Shown piece by piece: positions 1 through 12,222 of a stretch of DNA of 64,000 nucleotides; positions within the stretch are counted from its first letter, which is position 1, and each line of letters opens with the position of its first letter. The notes under the pieces were generated by a model. That model saw only the letters and a program-made list of their open reading frames with translations, did not search any database and was not told the DNA's origin. The translations under genes and the position numbers were made by a program. Where the stretch lies: NCBI GenBank assembly GCA_035506135.1, contig DATJPY010000104.1, forward strand, positions 81,836-145,835. The letters are read 5' to 3'. The stretch is from DATJPY01 sp035506135. GTDB taxonomy: Bacteria; Myxococcota_A; UBA9160; PR03.

Positions 1-888
1 CTCCTTCATGATGGGATAGAGCTTGCGCAGGTCGTCGCCGAAGAGCTCCGAGCGCAGCGTTCCCTCGCGCGCCCGCATGTAGTTGCGGTTCCCGCGCAGC
101 GTGTTGATCTCGCCGTTGTGGGCGAGGTAGCGGAACGGCTGGGCGAGATCCCAGGTGGGGAAGGTGTTCGTGCTGTAGCGCGAGTGCACCAGTGCGAGGG
201 CGGACTCGACGGCCGGGTCGGTGAGGTCGGAGTAGAAGGGCTCGATCTGTCCGGCCATCAGCATGCCGGTGAAGACGAGCGTGCGGCTCGACAGGCTCGG
301 CACGTAGCAGAAGGCGCCGCGCGCCTTGGCCGCGTTCTCGAAGACCCGCCGGATCACGTAGAGCTTGCGCTCGAAGGCGTCCTGGTCGAGGCCAGGGGCC
401 GCGCCCACGAACACCTGCCGGACCACCGGCATCGCCTCGCGCGCGATGCGGCCGATGCGCTCGGGATGCGTCGGCACGTCGCGCCAGCCGAGCATGCGCT
501 GGCCCGCATCGCCCACCGCGCGCTCGAAGGTCTGCTGCTGCCAGCTCCTCGCCTCGGGATCCCCGGCGAGGAAGATCATGCCGGAGGCGTAGGCTCCGGC
601 GCCGGGGAGAGCGATCCCGAGCCGCTCGGCCTCTCGCCGCAGGAAGCGATCGGGGAGCTGGATCAGGATGCCGGCGCCATCGCCCGTCTCGGGGTCGCAG
701 CCGCAGGCGCCGCGGTGCTCGAGCGCGACCAGCACCTCGATCCCGCGGTGCACGACCTCATGGCTGCGCGAGCCGTCGATGCGGGCGACGAAGCCCACGC
801 CGCACGCGTCGTGCTCGCGCGCGGGGTCGTAGAGCCCCTGCGCCGGCGGCAGGCCGCCCGGTCCGCGGGTCGAGGTTGCTCGCTCCAT
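1..888 (-). CDS. gltB: Glutamate synthase large subunit, N-terminal part (cut by window edge)
   Basis: Glutamate synthase makes two glutamates from glutamine and 2-oxoglutarate. Only the first 296 codons are in the window and the frame runs off the left edge. They cover the class II glutamine amidotransferase domain. The N-terminal nucleophile is Cys29 in EHDACGVGFVA, so a short propeptide would be removed. GACGCDPETGDGAGIL and, near the window edge, HNGEINTLRGNRNYM are both family hallmarks. ATG at 888 is 5 bp beyond the stop of the Lrp-type gene and has GGAG upstream. An in-frame GTG at 897 overlapping that stop is possible. Co-transcription with an Lrp-family gene fits known Lrp control of glutamate synthase in enterobacteria, but here that link is inference. 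Confidence 0.93.
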   Translation of the reverse strand, partial: MERATSTRGPGGLPPAQGLYDPAREHDACGVGFVARIDGSRSHEVVHRGIEVLVALEHRGACGCDPETGDGAGILIQLPDRFLRREAERLGIALPGAGAYASGMIFLAGDPEARSWQQQTFERAVGDAGQRMLGWRDVPTHPERIGRIAREAMPVVRQVFVGAAPGLDQDAFERKLYVIRRVFENAAKARGAFCYVPSLSSRTLVFTGMLMAGQIEPFYSDLTDPAVESALALVHSRYSTNTFPTWDLAQPFRYLAHNGEINTLRGNRNYMRAREGTLRSELFGDDLRKLYPIMKE

Positions 889-893
889 CGCCT

Positions 894-1448
894 TCACTCC
901 GCCGCCTCGCCCGATCGGCGCAGGCGCGCGCTGCGGCGGCTGCGGCGCGGCACCGGCGCGACGTCCGCATCGAGCGCCACGCGAGTGCGCTCGGTGTGCG
1001 TCGACAGCACGATCATCGTTTCGGTCCGAGTCACGCCCTCGATCGCCCGAATCCGGTCGATGAGCTGCTCGAGGGTCTCCGTGTTCTCCGTCTTCACCTT
1101 GAGCATCAGCGTGTGCTGACCCGTGACGTGGTGACACTCAAGCACGTCGCTCGCGCGCTCGACCTCCTTCTCGAAGGGCTCGAAGGCGCGCGGGTGGTTG
1201 ATCGAGACCCCGATGAAGGCGGTGACGTCCTTGCCGAGCGCGCGCGCCTCGAGCAGCGCGACGTAGCCGCGGATCACGCCCGCGTCCTCGAGCTTGTGGA
1301 TGCGCTCGACGATCGAAGGCGCGCTGAGCCCCACCTGCTTGCCGATCTCGGCGAGCGCCAGCTTGCAGTTGCGCTGCAGGAGATCGAGGATCGCGAGGTC
1401 GGTCGCGTCGAGGGCAGGCTCGGCGGATCCGGGTCTATCGAATTTCAT
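894..1448 (-). CDS. Lrp/AsnC family transcriptional regulator
   Basis: DNA-binding regulator of about 184 aa that probably senses an amino acid. Residues 15-65 form the AsnC-type winged helix-turn-helix (LDLLQRNCKLALAEIGKQVG, then SAPSIVERIHKLEDAGVI). The rest is an RAM/Lrp sensor domain with GQHTLMLKVKTENTETLEQL. A basic, Arg-rich tail of about 25 residues follows that is longer than in typical family members. I chose ATG 1448 because GAGGGA lies 9 nt upstream and a TTGACG/TATTCA promoter would start transcription near 1467. That is inside the longer frame that opens at 1469. The gene leads directly into gltB, which suggests control of nitrogen assimilation and possibly of its own promoter. 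Confidence 0.88.
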   Translation of the reverse strand: MKFDRPGSAEPALDATDLAILDLLQRNCKLALAEIGKQVGLSAPSIVERIHKLEDAGVIRGYVALLEARALGKDVTAFIGVSINHPRAFEPFEKEVERASDVLECHHVTGQHTLMLKVKTENTETLEQLIDRIRAIEGVTRTETMIVLSTHTERTRVALDADVAPVPRRSRRSARLRRSGEAAE

Positions 1449-1473
1449 TAGGCAGAATCCCTCAGACACCGAA

Positions 1474-1503
1474 TGAATAGAGGATTCGAACCCTAGTCGT
1501 CAA
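1474..1503 (-). promoter_or_regulatory. Promoter of the lrp-gltB unit with a palindrome in the spacer
   Basis: On the minus strand TTGACG (1503-1498) and TATTCA (1479-1474) are separated by 18 bp, a good sigma-70 type pair. The spacer holds the near-perfect palindrome GGGTTCGAATCC (11 of 12 positions symmetric), a plausible operator. Predicted transcription start is near 1467. Confidence 0.55.
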
Positions 1504-1516
1504 GGGCGGGGTCGAG

Positions 1517-1544
1517 TTGGTCCCCGGGGTGGCCGGTCTATCCT
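1517..1544 (+). promoter_or_regulatory. Promoter of nhaA, probably giving a leaderless mRNA
   Basis: TTGGTC (1517-1522), a 16-bp spacer and TATCCT (1539-1544) stand 6 nt before the ATG of nhaA. There is no Shine-Dalgarno sequence, so transcription would start at or next to the start codon. Confidence 0.45.
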
Positions 1545-1550
1545 GCCCCG

Positions 1551-2893
<1,343 letters not shown>

Positions 2894-2897
<4 letters not shown>

Positions 2898-3622
2898 GCC
2901 GCGCGCCCCCCCTCGATGATCGCCCGCAGCCGATCGGGATGGTTGCTGAACAGGCCGTCGACCCCGATCGCGAGCAGGTGCCGCATCTCGGCCTCGTCGT
3001 CGACGGTAAAGGGGTAGACCGCGAGCCCCGCGGCGTGCGCCCGCTCGACCAGCCCCGGCTCGACCAGGGCCGCCTCGGGATGGATCGCCTCGGCGCCGAG
3101 CGAGCGCGCGCGCTCGAGCGCCGACTGCGCGCTCCTGCGCGCGAGCAAGAGGCCGATGCGGGCCTGCGGCGCGAGTGCGCGCAGGCGAGCGAGCACCGGG
3201 TCGTAGAACGACGAGAAGAGCACGCGCTCCGAGAGCCCGCGGCGCGCGACCGCGTCGAGCGCCAGCGCCTCCAGCCCGGCGTAGTCGGCCCGCGTCCCGC
3301 GCTTCAGCTCGAGGTTCCAGGCCACGCGCGCGCCGAACGCATCGAGCACCTCGTCGAGGGTGGGCACTCGGGCACCGCCGCCGGCGTCGAGGGCGCGCAC
3401 CTCGGCGAGCGTCGCGTCGGCGATCTCGCCGCGGCCACCCAGGCCCGCGAGCGACTCGTCGTGGGTGATCACGACCGCGCCGTCGCGCGTGCGATGGAGA
3501 TCGGTCTCGATCATGTCGGCGGACTGCTCGATGGCGAGTGCGAAGGCGCCCAGCGTGTTCTCGGGCCGCTGCGCCGACGCGCCGCGGTGTGCGATGACCA
3601 GGGGCCGGGGCGGCCGGGTCAC
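2894..3622 (-). CDS. Glycerophosphodiester phosphodiesterase
   Basis: Hydrolyses glycerophosphodiesters to glycerol 3-phosphate and an alcohol. The 242 aa have the GDPD TIM-barrel fold. Catalytic and metal-binding residues are seen as H12 (AHRGAS), E39 and D41 (MIETDLHRTRDG) and H54 (VITHDESL). No signal peptide is visible, so it is cytoplasmic like UgpQ rather than periplasmic like GlpQ. The GTG start overlaps the stop of glpK by 4 bp. Its partner glpK makes the same product from glycerol, so the two feed one glycerol 3-phosphate pool. Confidence 0.92.
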
Positions 3623-5115
3623 TCCTCGGCCCAGCGCATCGCGCGCTCGACCGCGCGCTTCCAGCCGGCGTAGAGCGCCTCGCGCCGGGCCGCATCGAGC
3701 TTCGGCTCGAAGCGCACGCTGCCGGCGGCCGTCACCGACTCGACCTCACGGCGATCGCGGAAGAAGCCGACGGCGAGGCCCGCGAGCGCCGCCGCGCCGA
3801 AGGCCGTCGACTCGGGCATGCGGGGACGCTCGACGGGAGCGCCGAGCACGTCCGCCTGGAGCTGCATCAGGAAGTCGTTGCGGCTGGCCCCGCCGTCCGC
3901 GCGCAGGCGCTCCGGCGGGCTTCCCGCGTCGGCGGTCATGCAGTCGACGACGTCGCGCGTCTGGTACGCGATCGCCTCGAGGGTGGCGCGGATCAGGTGC
4001 TCGCGCGTGGTCCCGCGGGTGATTCCGACGAGGGCCCCGCGCGCCCGCTCGTCCCAGTGCGGCGCGCCCAGCCCGACGAAGGCCGGTACCAGATACACTC
4101 CGCCGCTGTCGGGCACCGAGCGCGCCGCGGCCTCGGTCTCGTGCGCGCTCGCCACCAGGTGCAGCCCGTCGCGCAGCCACTGGACGGCCGCGCCCGCGAC
4201 GAACACGCTGCCCTCGAGCGCATACTCGACGTGACCGCCGCTGCGCCACGCGATCGTGGTGAGCAGGCCGTGGCGCGACGCCCGCGGGCGGGTGCCGGTG
4301 TGCAGCAGCAGGAAGCAGCCGGTGCCGTAGGTGTTCTTGACCCGGCCCGGCTCGAAGCAGCCCTGGCCGAACAGCGCCGCCTGCTGGTCGCCCGCCATGC
4401 CCGCGATCGGGATCGGCCGCCCGAACCACTCCGCATCGGTCTCGCCCAGGATCCCGCTCGAGTCCACCACCTGCGGCAGCAGCGCGCGCGGAATGCGCAG
4501 CGCCTCGAGCAGCCGCGCGTCCCAGTCGCAGGCGTGGATGTCGTAGATCATGGTGCGCGACGCATTCGACGGCTCGGTGGCGTGCACGCGGCCGCCGGTC
4601 AGCCGATGGACCAGCCACGAGTCCACCGTCCCGAAGGCGAGCTCCCCGCGCTCGGAGCGGGCCTGCGCGCCGCGGACCGCATCGAGCACGAAGCGGATCT
4701 TCGTCGCCGAGAAGTAGGCGTCGATCCGGAGGCCCGTGCGCGCCCGCACCTCGGGCTCGAGCCCGGCCGCGCGCATCTGCTCACAGATCGGCGCGCTCTG
4801 GCGCGACTGCCAGACGATCGCGCGGTGGATCGGCCGGCCGCTCTGGCGCTCCCAGAGCACGGTGGTCTCGCGCTGGTTGGTGATGCCGATCGCCGCGACC
4901 TCGTCGGCGCCCGCACCGGCCTTGGCGAGCGCGCCGCGCGCCGCGCGCAGCTGCGTCTCCCAGATCTCCTCGGCATCGTGCTCCACCCAGCCGGGCTTCG
5001 GGTAGTGCTGCGTGAACTCGTACTGGTCGAGCGCCGCGACCGCGCCGCTGCGGTCGAACAGGATCGCGCGCGAGGAGGTGGTGCCCTGGTCCAGCGCCAG
5101 GAGGTAGCGGCTCAC
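3619..5115 (-). CDS. glpK: Glycerol kinase
   Basis: Phosphorylates glycerol to glycerol 3-phosphate with ATP. The 498 aa match the usual length of about 500. FGGY kinase motifs are clear: LDQGTTSSRAI near the N-terminus (phosphate 1), GITNQRETTVLWE, then SNASRTMIYDIH, MAGDQQAALFGQ and YGTGCFLLLHTG. The frame is open further upstream inside ftsY, but GTG 5115 starts exactly at the family N-terminus and overlaps the ftsY stop as GTGA. It is the third gene of smc-ftsY-glpK-phosphodiesterase. I see no glpF, glpD or glpR in the window. Confidence 0.95.
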   Translation of the reverse strand: MSRYLLALDQGTTSSRAILFDRSGAVAALDQYEFTQHYPKPGWVEHDAEEIWETQLRAARGALAKAGAGADEVAAIGITNQRETTVLWERQSGRPIHRAIVWQSRQSAPICEQMRAAGLEPEVRARTGLRIDAYFSATKIRFVLDAVRGAQARSERGELAFGTVDSWLVHRLTGGRVHATEPSNASRTMIYDIHACDWDARLLEALRIPRALLPQVVDSSGILGETDAEWFGRPIPIAGMAGDQQAALFGQGCFEPGRVKNTYGTGCFLLLHTGTRPRASRHGLLTTIAWRSGGHVEYALEGSVFVAGAAVQWLRDGLHLVASAHETEAAARSVPDSGGVYLVPAFVGLGAPHWDERARGALVGITRGTTREHLIRATLEAIAYQTRDVVDCMTADAGSPPERLRADGGASRNDFLMQLQADVLGAPVERPRMPESTAFGAAALAGLAVGFFRDRREVESVTAAGSVRFEPKLDAARREALYAGWKRAVERAMRWAEE

Positions 5116-6320
5116 CCGGGGCTCCCCGCGACCGGCGCGAAGAGCGCGTCGACGAACTCGTCGGCGGAGAACGGACGCAGGTCCTCCAGAGCCTCGCCGA
5201 CGCCCACGTAGCGCACGGGAATTCCGAACTCGTCGGCGAGGCCCACCAGCACGCCGCCGCGAGCGGTGCCGTCGAGCTTGGTGAGCACGAGGCCCGTCAC
5301 GCCCGCGGCCTCGGTGAAGACGCGCGCCTGTGAGATCGCGTTCTGCCCCGTGTTGGCGTCGAGCACGAGCAGCGTCTCGTGCGGCGCTCCGGGACAATCG
5401 CGACCGATCACGCGCACGATCTTGCGGAGCTCCTCGACGAGCGGCGCCTTCGTCTGGAGACGCCCCGCCGTGTCGATGATCGCGACGTCCGCGCCGCGGG
5501 CGGCGGCCGCCTTCACGGTATCGAACGCGACTGCGGCCGGGTCGCCCCCGGGCTGGCCCTTCACGACCTCGCAGCCCGCGCGCGCACCCCAGGCCTCGAG
5601 CTGCTCGATCGCGGCGGCGCGGAACGTGTCGCCGGCGCCGAGCACGACCTTGCGCCCTGCGGCGCGCTCACGCGCCGCGAGCTTGCCGATCGTCGTGGTC
5701 TTGCCCGAGCCGTTGACGCCGAGCACGAGGATCACGTGCGGCGCGCCGCGCGGGGCCACCTCGGGACCGGGATCGACCCGCTGCAGCTTCGCGAGGATCG
5801 CCTCGCGCAGCACGCGCCGCACCGCCTCGGCGTCGCCGCCGGCGGCGCTCGACCGCACGGCCTCGAGCAGGCTCTCGGCCGTCTTCACGCCGAGGTCGGC
5901 GCCGAAGAGCAGCGCCTCGAGCTCGGCGAGGAGCGCGGCGTCGAGCGGGCGGCCGGCGACGAGCTGGCCGAGGCGGCCGACGAGCGCCGAGCGCGTGCGC
6001 GCGAGCCGGTCGGCGAGGCGCACGCGCGGAGCGGGAGCCGGCACCGCCTCGACGGGCGCGCTCGGAGCGGGCGCCACACGCTCTGCGGGCGGGGGCGCAA
6101 TGCGCTCTGCCGGCGCGGGCGCGCCGCGCGGCGCCGCCTCGGGGGTGACCGCCGCGGGCTCGGGGGCCGGCTCCCGCGGCGGCTCGACCGACGGCGGCGC
6201 GCCGGTGCGATCGACCACCAGCGGAGCGACCAGGAGCGCGACGATCGCCACTGCGAAGGCCGGCAGCAGCCACGCGTGCGCGCTGGCGAGATCGATCACC
6301 GCCTGGACCAGTGCGTTCAT
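5112..6320 (-). CDS. ftsY: Signal recognition particle receptor FtsY
   Basis: GTPase that receives SRP-ribosome complexes at the inner membrane. The N-terminus has a true transmembrane stretch (about residues 13-35). A Pro/Ala/Glu-rich linker runs to about residue 95, in place of the acidic A domain of E. coli. The NG domain follows. G1 is GVNGSGKTTTIGK (about 201), the insertion box region has GDTFRAAAIEQLEAW, G3 is DTAGRLQTK (about 283) and G4 is TKLDGTARGG (about 347). The ATG at 6320 lies 24 bp downstream of the smc stop. The smc-ftsY order is common in many bacteria. Membrane anchoring through a TM segment recalls actinobacterial FtsY proteins. Confidence 0.95.
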   Translation of the reverse strand: MNALVQAVIDLASAHAWLLPAFAVAIVALLVAPLVVDRTGAPPSVEPPREPAPEPAAVTPEAAPRGAPAPAERIAPPPAERVAPAPSAPVEAVPAPAPRVRLADRLARTRSALVGRLGQLVAGRPLDAALLAELEALLFGADLGVKTAESLLEAVRSSAAGGDAEAVRRVLREAILAKLQRVDPGPEVAPRGAPHVILVLGVNGSGKTTTIGKLAARERAAGRKVVLGAGDTFRAAAIEQLEAWGARAGCEVVKGQPGGDPAAVAFDTVKAAAARGADVAIIDTAGRLQTKAPLVEELRKIVRVIGRDCPGAPHETLLVLDANTGQNAISQARVFTEAAGVTGLVLTKLDGTARGGVLVGLADEFGIPVRYVGVGEALEDLRPFSADEFVDALFAPVAGSPG

Positions 6321-6344
6321 GACGCGCGGGAGGATACGGAGAAG

Positions 6345-9300
6345 CTAGGTATCGCGCAGCTCGACCGACACGATCTTCGAGACGCCCTTCTCCTCCATCG
6401 TCACCCCGTACAGCACGTCCGCGATCTCGATGGTGGCCTTGTTGTGGGTGATCAGCAGGAACTGCGAGGACTCGGCCATCTCGCGCACGATCTCGTTGAA
6501 GCGCCCGATGTTGGCGTCGTCGAGCGCGGCGTCGACCTCGTCGAGCAGGAAGAACGGCGAGGGGTGCACCTGGAAGAGCGACACCAGGAGCGCCAGCGCC
6601 GTCAGCGTCTTCTCCCCACCCGAGAGCAGCCCGACGCTCTGGAGCCGCTTGCCAGGCGGCTGCGCCAGGATGTCGACGCCGGCGTCGAGCACGTCCTCCG
6701 ACTCGGTGAGCGAGAGGCTGGCCTTGCCGCCGAGAAAGAGGCGCGGGAAGTTGCGCTGGAAGCGCTCGTTCACCGCGTCGAAGGTCTCGCGGAAGCGCCG
6801 CCGCGAGTTCTTGTTGATTCGCGTGATCGCCTCGCGCAGCGACGCGATCGTCGTCTCGAGATCGGCCTTCTGCTCGGACAGGAATCGCAGCCGCTCCGCC
6901 AGCTCCTCGTGCTCCTCGATGGCGCCGAGATTGACCTCGCCGAGGCCCTCGAGCCGCCGGCGCACCTCCTCGAGGTGTCGCGCGCGCTCCTCGCGCGGAC
7001 GCACTGCCCACTCCGCGTCGGAGCGAGTGAAGACGAGCGCCTCTCCCTCCTCGGCCTCGCCCTCGTCCGAGGCGCCCTCCAGCGCGGTCGGAGCGGGCGG
7101 CGGCGCGGCGACGTCGCCGGGTGCGGGGGGGGTCCAGCTCGCGAGCTCGACCTGCCAGTGGTCGCGCACGCGCTCGTCAAGCTGCTCGATCCGCAGCGCG
7201 CGCTCGCGCAGATCCAACTCGCGCGCCTGGAGCTGCTCGCGTCGCGCCAGGCTCTCGGCGCGCAGGGCGCGCACGTGATCCTCGCGCTCGCGCACCGCCC
7301 CGGCCGCCTGCTCGTAGCGATCGCGCGCGCCGTCGGCGTCCTGGCGGGCGGCGTCCTCGGCAACGAGCTTCGAGGCCAGCGCGGCGCGCGCCTCGCGATC
7401 GGAGTCGACGAGCGCGGCGCGGCGGGCCTCGATCGAGTCGATCTCGCGCTCGGACGAGCTGATCCACTGCGCGGCTCCGCGCGCCGCCTCCGCGGCGCGG
7501 TTGCGCGCGTCGAGCAGGCGGTCTCGCTTCTCGCCCCGCGCGGCGTGGGCCACGCGCCGCTCGGTGAGCAGCGCCTCGAGGCGCTGCAGCTCGCGCGACT
7601 CCCCGCCGATGCGGCTCGAGAGGGTGTCGAGCGCGCGCTGGCGCTCGACCCGCTCGCTGCGCAGCACCTCGATGCGCCGCGCCAGCTCCGCGCCCTCGCG
7701 CTCGTGCTGCTCGGTCTCGGCGATCCACTCGGAGCGCTCGGCGCTGCGGCCCTCCTGGGCATCGACGATCGCCTTCATCCGCTCGCGCGAGCGCTCGAGA
7801 TCCTTCTCGTGGCTGGCCACCGCCAGGGCCGCCGTGTGATGGCGGTTGCGGAGGTTGTCGAGCTCGTCGGAGGCGCGCGCGGCCTCGGCGGTCGCCTCCT
7901 CGTGCTGTCGCTCGAGCGCGGCGCAGCGCTGCTCGAGCTCCGCCACCTCCGTCTCGAGATCGCGCACCTCGCGCGCGCGAGTGAGGACGCCGCCTCCCGC
8001 GGAGCCGCCGCGGAGCACGCCTTCCTGCGTCAGCACGTCACCGATCGGCGTCACGAACGTGGCGGGCAGCGCGGTGCCGCCGTAGACCTTTCGCACCTCG
8101 CCCAGGTCCGGCACCAGATAGGCCCCGCCGAGGAGGGCGCGCGCCACCGCCTCGAAGCCGGCGTGCGCGCGCACGCGCTCGAGGAGCGGCTCCCCGAGCG
8201 GCACGAAGCCCGAGCGCGGCACGTCGTCGGCCGGATCGAGCACGAACACGGCGCGGCCGGAGCCTGCCGCCCGCACCTGATCGAGCGCCGCCAGGGCCCC
8301 CTCGAGGCCGGTCGCGACGATCGCGCCGGCCCGCTCCTGCAGCACGGCCTCGACGGCGCGCTCGACGTCGGGATCGGCGTGAAGCACGTCGCGAACCAGA
8401 CCTCGCAGTCCGTGCGCGGCGCGCTCCGCGGCGTCGCGCTCGAGGAGCTGGCGCGTGCCGTCGCCGACGTCCTCGGCCCGCTCCAGCACCTCGCGCAGCG
8501 ACGCGAGTCGCGCCGCGCGCCCCGAGGTGAGCTCGCGCGCCTCGCGCAGTCGCTCCGCCGCGTCGCGCACGCGCGCCGCGGCGCGCTCGCTCCGCTCGAG
8601 AGCCTGGCGCAGGGCGCCCATCAGCCGGTCGCGTTCCGCCAGCAGGTTCGCGAGGCCGGTCTCGAGGCGGTGCTGCTCGCGGTCGGCGCGCGCCGCCTCG
8701 CCCTGCTGCAGCTCGATCGCCTCCTCCGCGCTGCGGAGCCGCCGCGCGATCTCCGCGCGGCGCTGCTCGAGCGCGCCCACGCGGTCCTCCGCGCGCGCGA
8801 TCGCGGTCAGCGCGTCGACGAGCCGCGGGGTCTGCGCCTCGCGCTCGCCCTCGAGCCGCCGCAGCCCCTCGGACGCCGCCCGTACCTGCGCTTCCAGCGC
8901 GGCGAGCGACGCGAGCTCGCCCTCGCGCTGCGCATCGAGCTGCGCCAGCTCCTCGGCCGCGGCGCGCTCCTCGGCCTGGGCCGCGGCGAGCTGTCCCCGC
9001 AGCCGCACCAGCTCCTCGTCGCGCGAGGCGCGCGCGGCTACCAGGCCCTGGCGCTCGCGCTCCTCGTAGTCGATCCGGCTCTCGAGCTGCTGGATCTCGC
9101 CGCGCAGCGCGAAGAGCACCTCGCTCCCGGCCACCACCGCGCGCTCGCGCTGCGCGAGCTCGAGGCGCAGGCGCTCGAGGTCGGCCTCGCGCTCGGCCAT
9201 CTGCGCCTCGGTGGCAGCCGCCGCGGTCCGCTGCAGGGCGAGCTGGTGCTCGCTCTCGGCGAGCTCGGTGGCCAGCGCGCGGCGGTCGTCGGCCGCCAGC

Positions 9301-9992
9301 GAGAGCTCGAGCAGGCGCAGCCGCTCGCGCAGGCGCTTGAAGCGCGCGGCCTTGCTCGCCTGGCGCTCGAGCGACGCGATCTGGCGCCGGATCTCGCCGA
9401 GCACGTCCGCGACGCGCACCAGGTTCTGCTCGGTGGCCTCGAGCTTGCGCTCGGCCTCCTGGCGGCGCGCCTTGTACTTTCCGATCCCGGCCGCCTCCTC
9501 GAGAAGCGCCCGTCGATCCTCGGGCCGGGCCGACACGATCGAGGCGATCTGACCCTGCTCGACGATGGTGTAGCCGCGCGTCCCGATGCCGGTGTCGCGG
9601 AAGAAGTCGAGCACGTCGCGCAGCCGGCACGGCGTCTTGTTGAGCAGGTACTCGGACTCGCCGCTGCGGTAGAGCCGCCGCGACACCTGGATCTCGGTGA
9701 AGCCGGCGAAGGCGGCGGGCGCACGGCCGTCGGAGTTGTCGAAGGTGAGCACGACCTCGGCGAGGCCGACCCCGCCGCGCGCCTCGGCGCCGCCGAAGAT
9801 GACGTCCTCCATCCCCTTGCCGCGCAGCCGCCGCGGCGACTGCTCGCCCATGCACCAGCGCATCGCGTCGACCACGTTCGACTTGCCGCAGCCGTTCGGG
9901 CCGACGATGCCGGTGATGCCGGGCCGGAAGGCGAGGACGGCGCGGTCGACGAACGACTTGAAGCCGGTGATCTGGAGGGACTTGATTCGCAA
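6345..9992 (-). CDS. smc: Chromosome segregation protein SMC
   Basis: ATPase of the SMC-ScpAB condensin that organises and separates chromosomes. The 1215 aa have the full architecture. It starts MRIKSLQITGFKSF with Walker A GPNGCGKSNVVDAMRW near residue 32. A long coiled coil rich in Glu, Arg and Ala leads to a hinge at about 520-660 and a second coiled coil. The C-terminal head has the signature LLSGGEKTLTALALL (about 1121) and Walker B FFLLDEVDAALDDAN (about 1145). The start is TTG at 9992 with GAGG upstream. It is the first gene of the smc-ftsY-glpK-phosphodiesterase unit. scpA and scpB are not in the window. Confidence 0.96.
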   Translation of the reverse strand: MRIKSLQITGFKSFVDRAVLAFRPGITGIVGPNGCGKSNVVDAMRWCMGEQSPRRLRGKGMEDVIFGGAEARGGVGLAEVVLTFDNSDGRAPAAFAGFTEIQVSRRLYRSGESEYLLNKTPCRLRDVLDFFRDTGIGTRGYTIVEQGQIASIVSARPEDRRALLEEAAGIGKYKARRQEAERKLEATEQNLVRVADVLGEIRRQIASLERQASKAARFKRLRERLRLLELSLAADDRRALATELAESEHQLALQRTAAAATEAQMAEREADLERLRLELAQRERAVVAGSEVLFALRGEIQQLESRIDYEERERQGLVAARASRDEELVRLRGQLAAAQAEERAAAEELAQLDAQREGELASLAALEAQVRAASEGLRRLEGEREAQTPRLVDALTAIARAEDRVGALEQRRAEIARRLRSAEEAIELQQGEAARADREQHRLETGLANLLAERDRLMGALRQALERSERAAARVRDAAERLREARELTSGRAARLASLREVLERAEDVGDGTRQLLERDAAERAAHGLRGLVRDVLHADPDVERAVEAVLQERAGAIVATGLEGALAALDQVRAAGSGRAVFVLDPADDVPRSGFVPLGEPLLERVRAHAGFEAVARALLGGAYLVPDLGEVRKVYGGTALPATFVTPIGDVLTQEGVLRGGSAGGGVLTRAREVRDLETEVAELEQRCAALERQHEEATAEAARASDELDNLRNRHHTAALAVASHEKDLERSRERMKAIVDAQEGRSAERSEWIAETEQHEREGAELARRIEVLRSERVERQRALDTLSSRIGGESRELQRLEALLTERRVAHAARGEKRDRLLDARNRAAEAARGAAQWISSSEREIDSIEARRAALVDSDREARAALASKLVAEDAARQDADGARDRYEQAAGAVREREDHVRALRAESLARREQLQARELDLRERALRIEQLDERVRDHWQVELASWTPPAPGDVAAPPPAPTALEGASDEGEAEEGEALVFTRSDAEWAVRPREERARHLEEVRRRLEGLGEVNLGAIEEHEELAERLRFLSEQKADLETTIASLREAITRINKNSRRRFRETFDAVNERFQRNFPRLFLGGKASLSLTESEDVLDAGVDILAQPPGKRLQSVGLLSGGEKTLTALALLVSLFQVHPSPFFLLDEVDAALDDANIGRFNEIVREMAESSQFLLITHNKATIEIADVLYGVTMEEKGVSKIVSVELRDT

Positions 9993-10070
9993 CCGGACCT
10001 CGGCCTCCGCAGGGTCGCATCGACCCGCGGGAATCGCGGCGCGCCGGGCTGGGGGGGTCGGGGTGGCGAA

Positions 10071-10100
10071 TTTCTACCACCCGGGGACGGGCGTTCGCAA
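10071..10100 (-). promoter_or_regulatory. Promoter of the smc-ftsY-glpK operon
   Basis: Minus-strand TTGCGA (10100-10095), an 18-bp spacer and TAGAAA (10076-10071) form a plausible sigma-70 promoter. It would give a leader of about 70 nt before the TTG start of smc. Confidence 0.5.
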
Positions 10101-10146
10101 GGGGGCCGCCTCCGGGGCAGCGCGATCGCCATGAGCATCCCCGCAA

Positions 10147-10251
10147 GCGGCGCCGCAGGCGCCGTGCGCAGCGAGCCGCAGGCGAGCGAAGCTCATCAGC
10201 TGGCGGCGCCGCAGGCGCCGTGCGCAGCGAGCCGCAGGCGAGCGAAGCTCG

Positions 10252-10258
<7 letters not shown>
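10147..10258 (-). repeat. Two tandem 56-bp copies of the dispersed palindromic repeat
   Basis: Two nearly identical 56-bp units start at 10147 and 10203. Read on the minus strand, each has an AGCTGA edge, the core CTTCGCTCGCCTGCGGCTCG, then CTGCGC (cores 10191-10165 and 10247-10221). The hairpin CGGCGCCTGCGGCGCCG follows. After the second hairpin in the minus direction comes the shared tail CTTGCGGGGATGCTC (ending near 10133). The TGA stop of the ABC transporter gene at 10254-10252 lies inside the first edge. The array fills most of the 259-bp gap before smc. The same core occurs at 11.04, 19.30, 63.1-63.4 and 63.9 kb. Confidence 0.9.

Positions 10259-12218
<1,960 letters not shown>

Positions 12219-12222
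<4 letters not shown>

Noticed and set aside
1484..1500. GGTTCGAATCC on the minus strand, like a tRNA T-loop
   Set aside because: The flanks do not form a five-pair stem and no anticodon or acceptor arm is near. It fits better as a promoter-spacer palindrome.
6320..6344. TATCCT upstream of ftsY as another leaderless-type promoter
   Set aside because: It is 10 nt from the ATG, has no -35 partner and lies in a 24-bp gap inside an evident operon.
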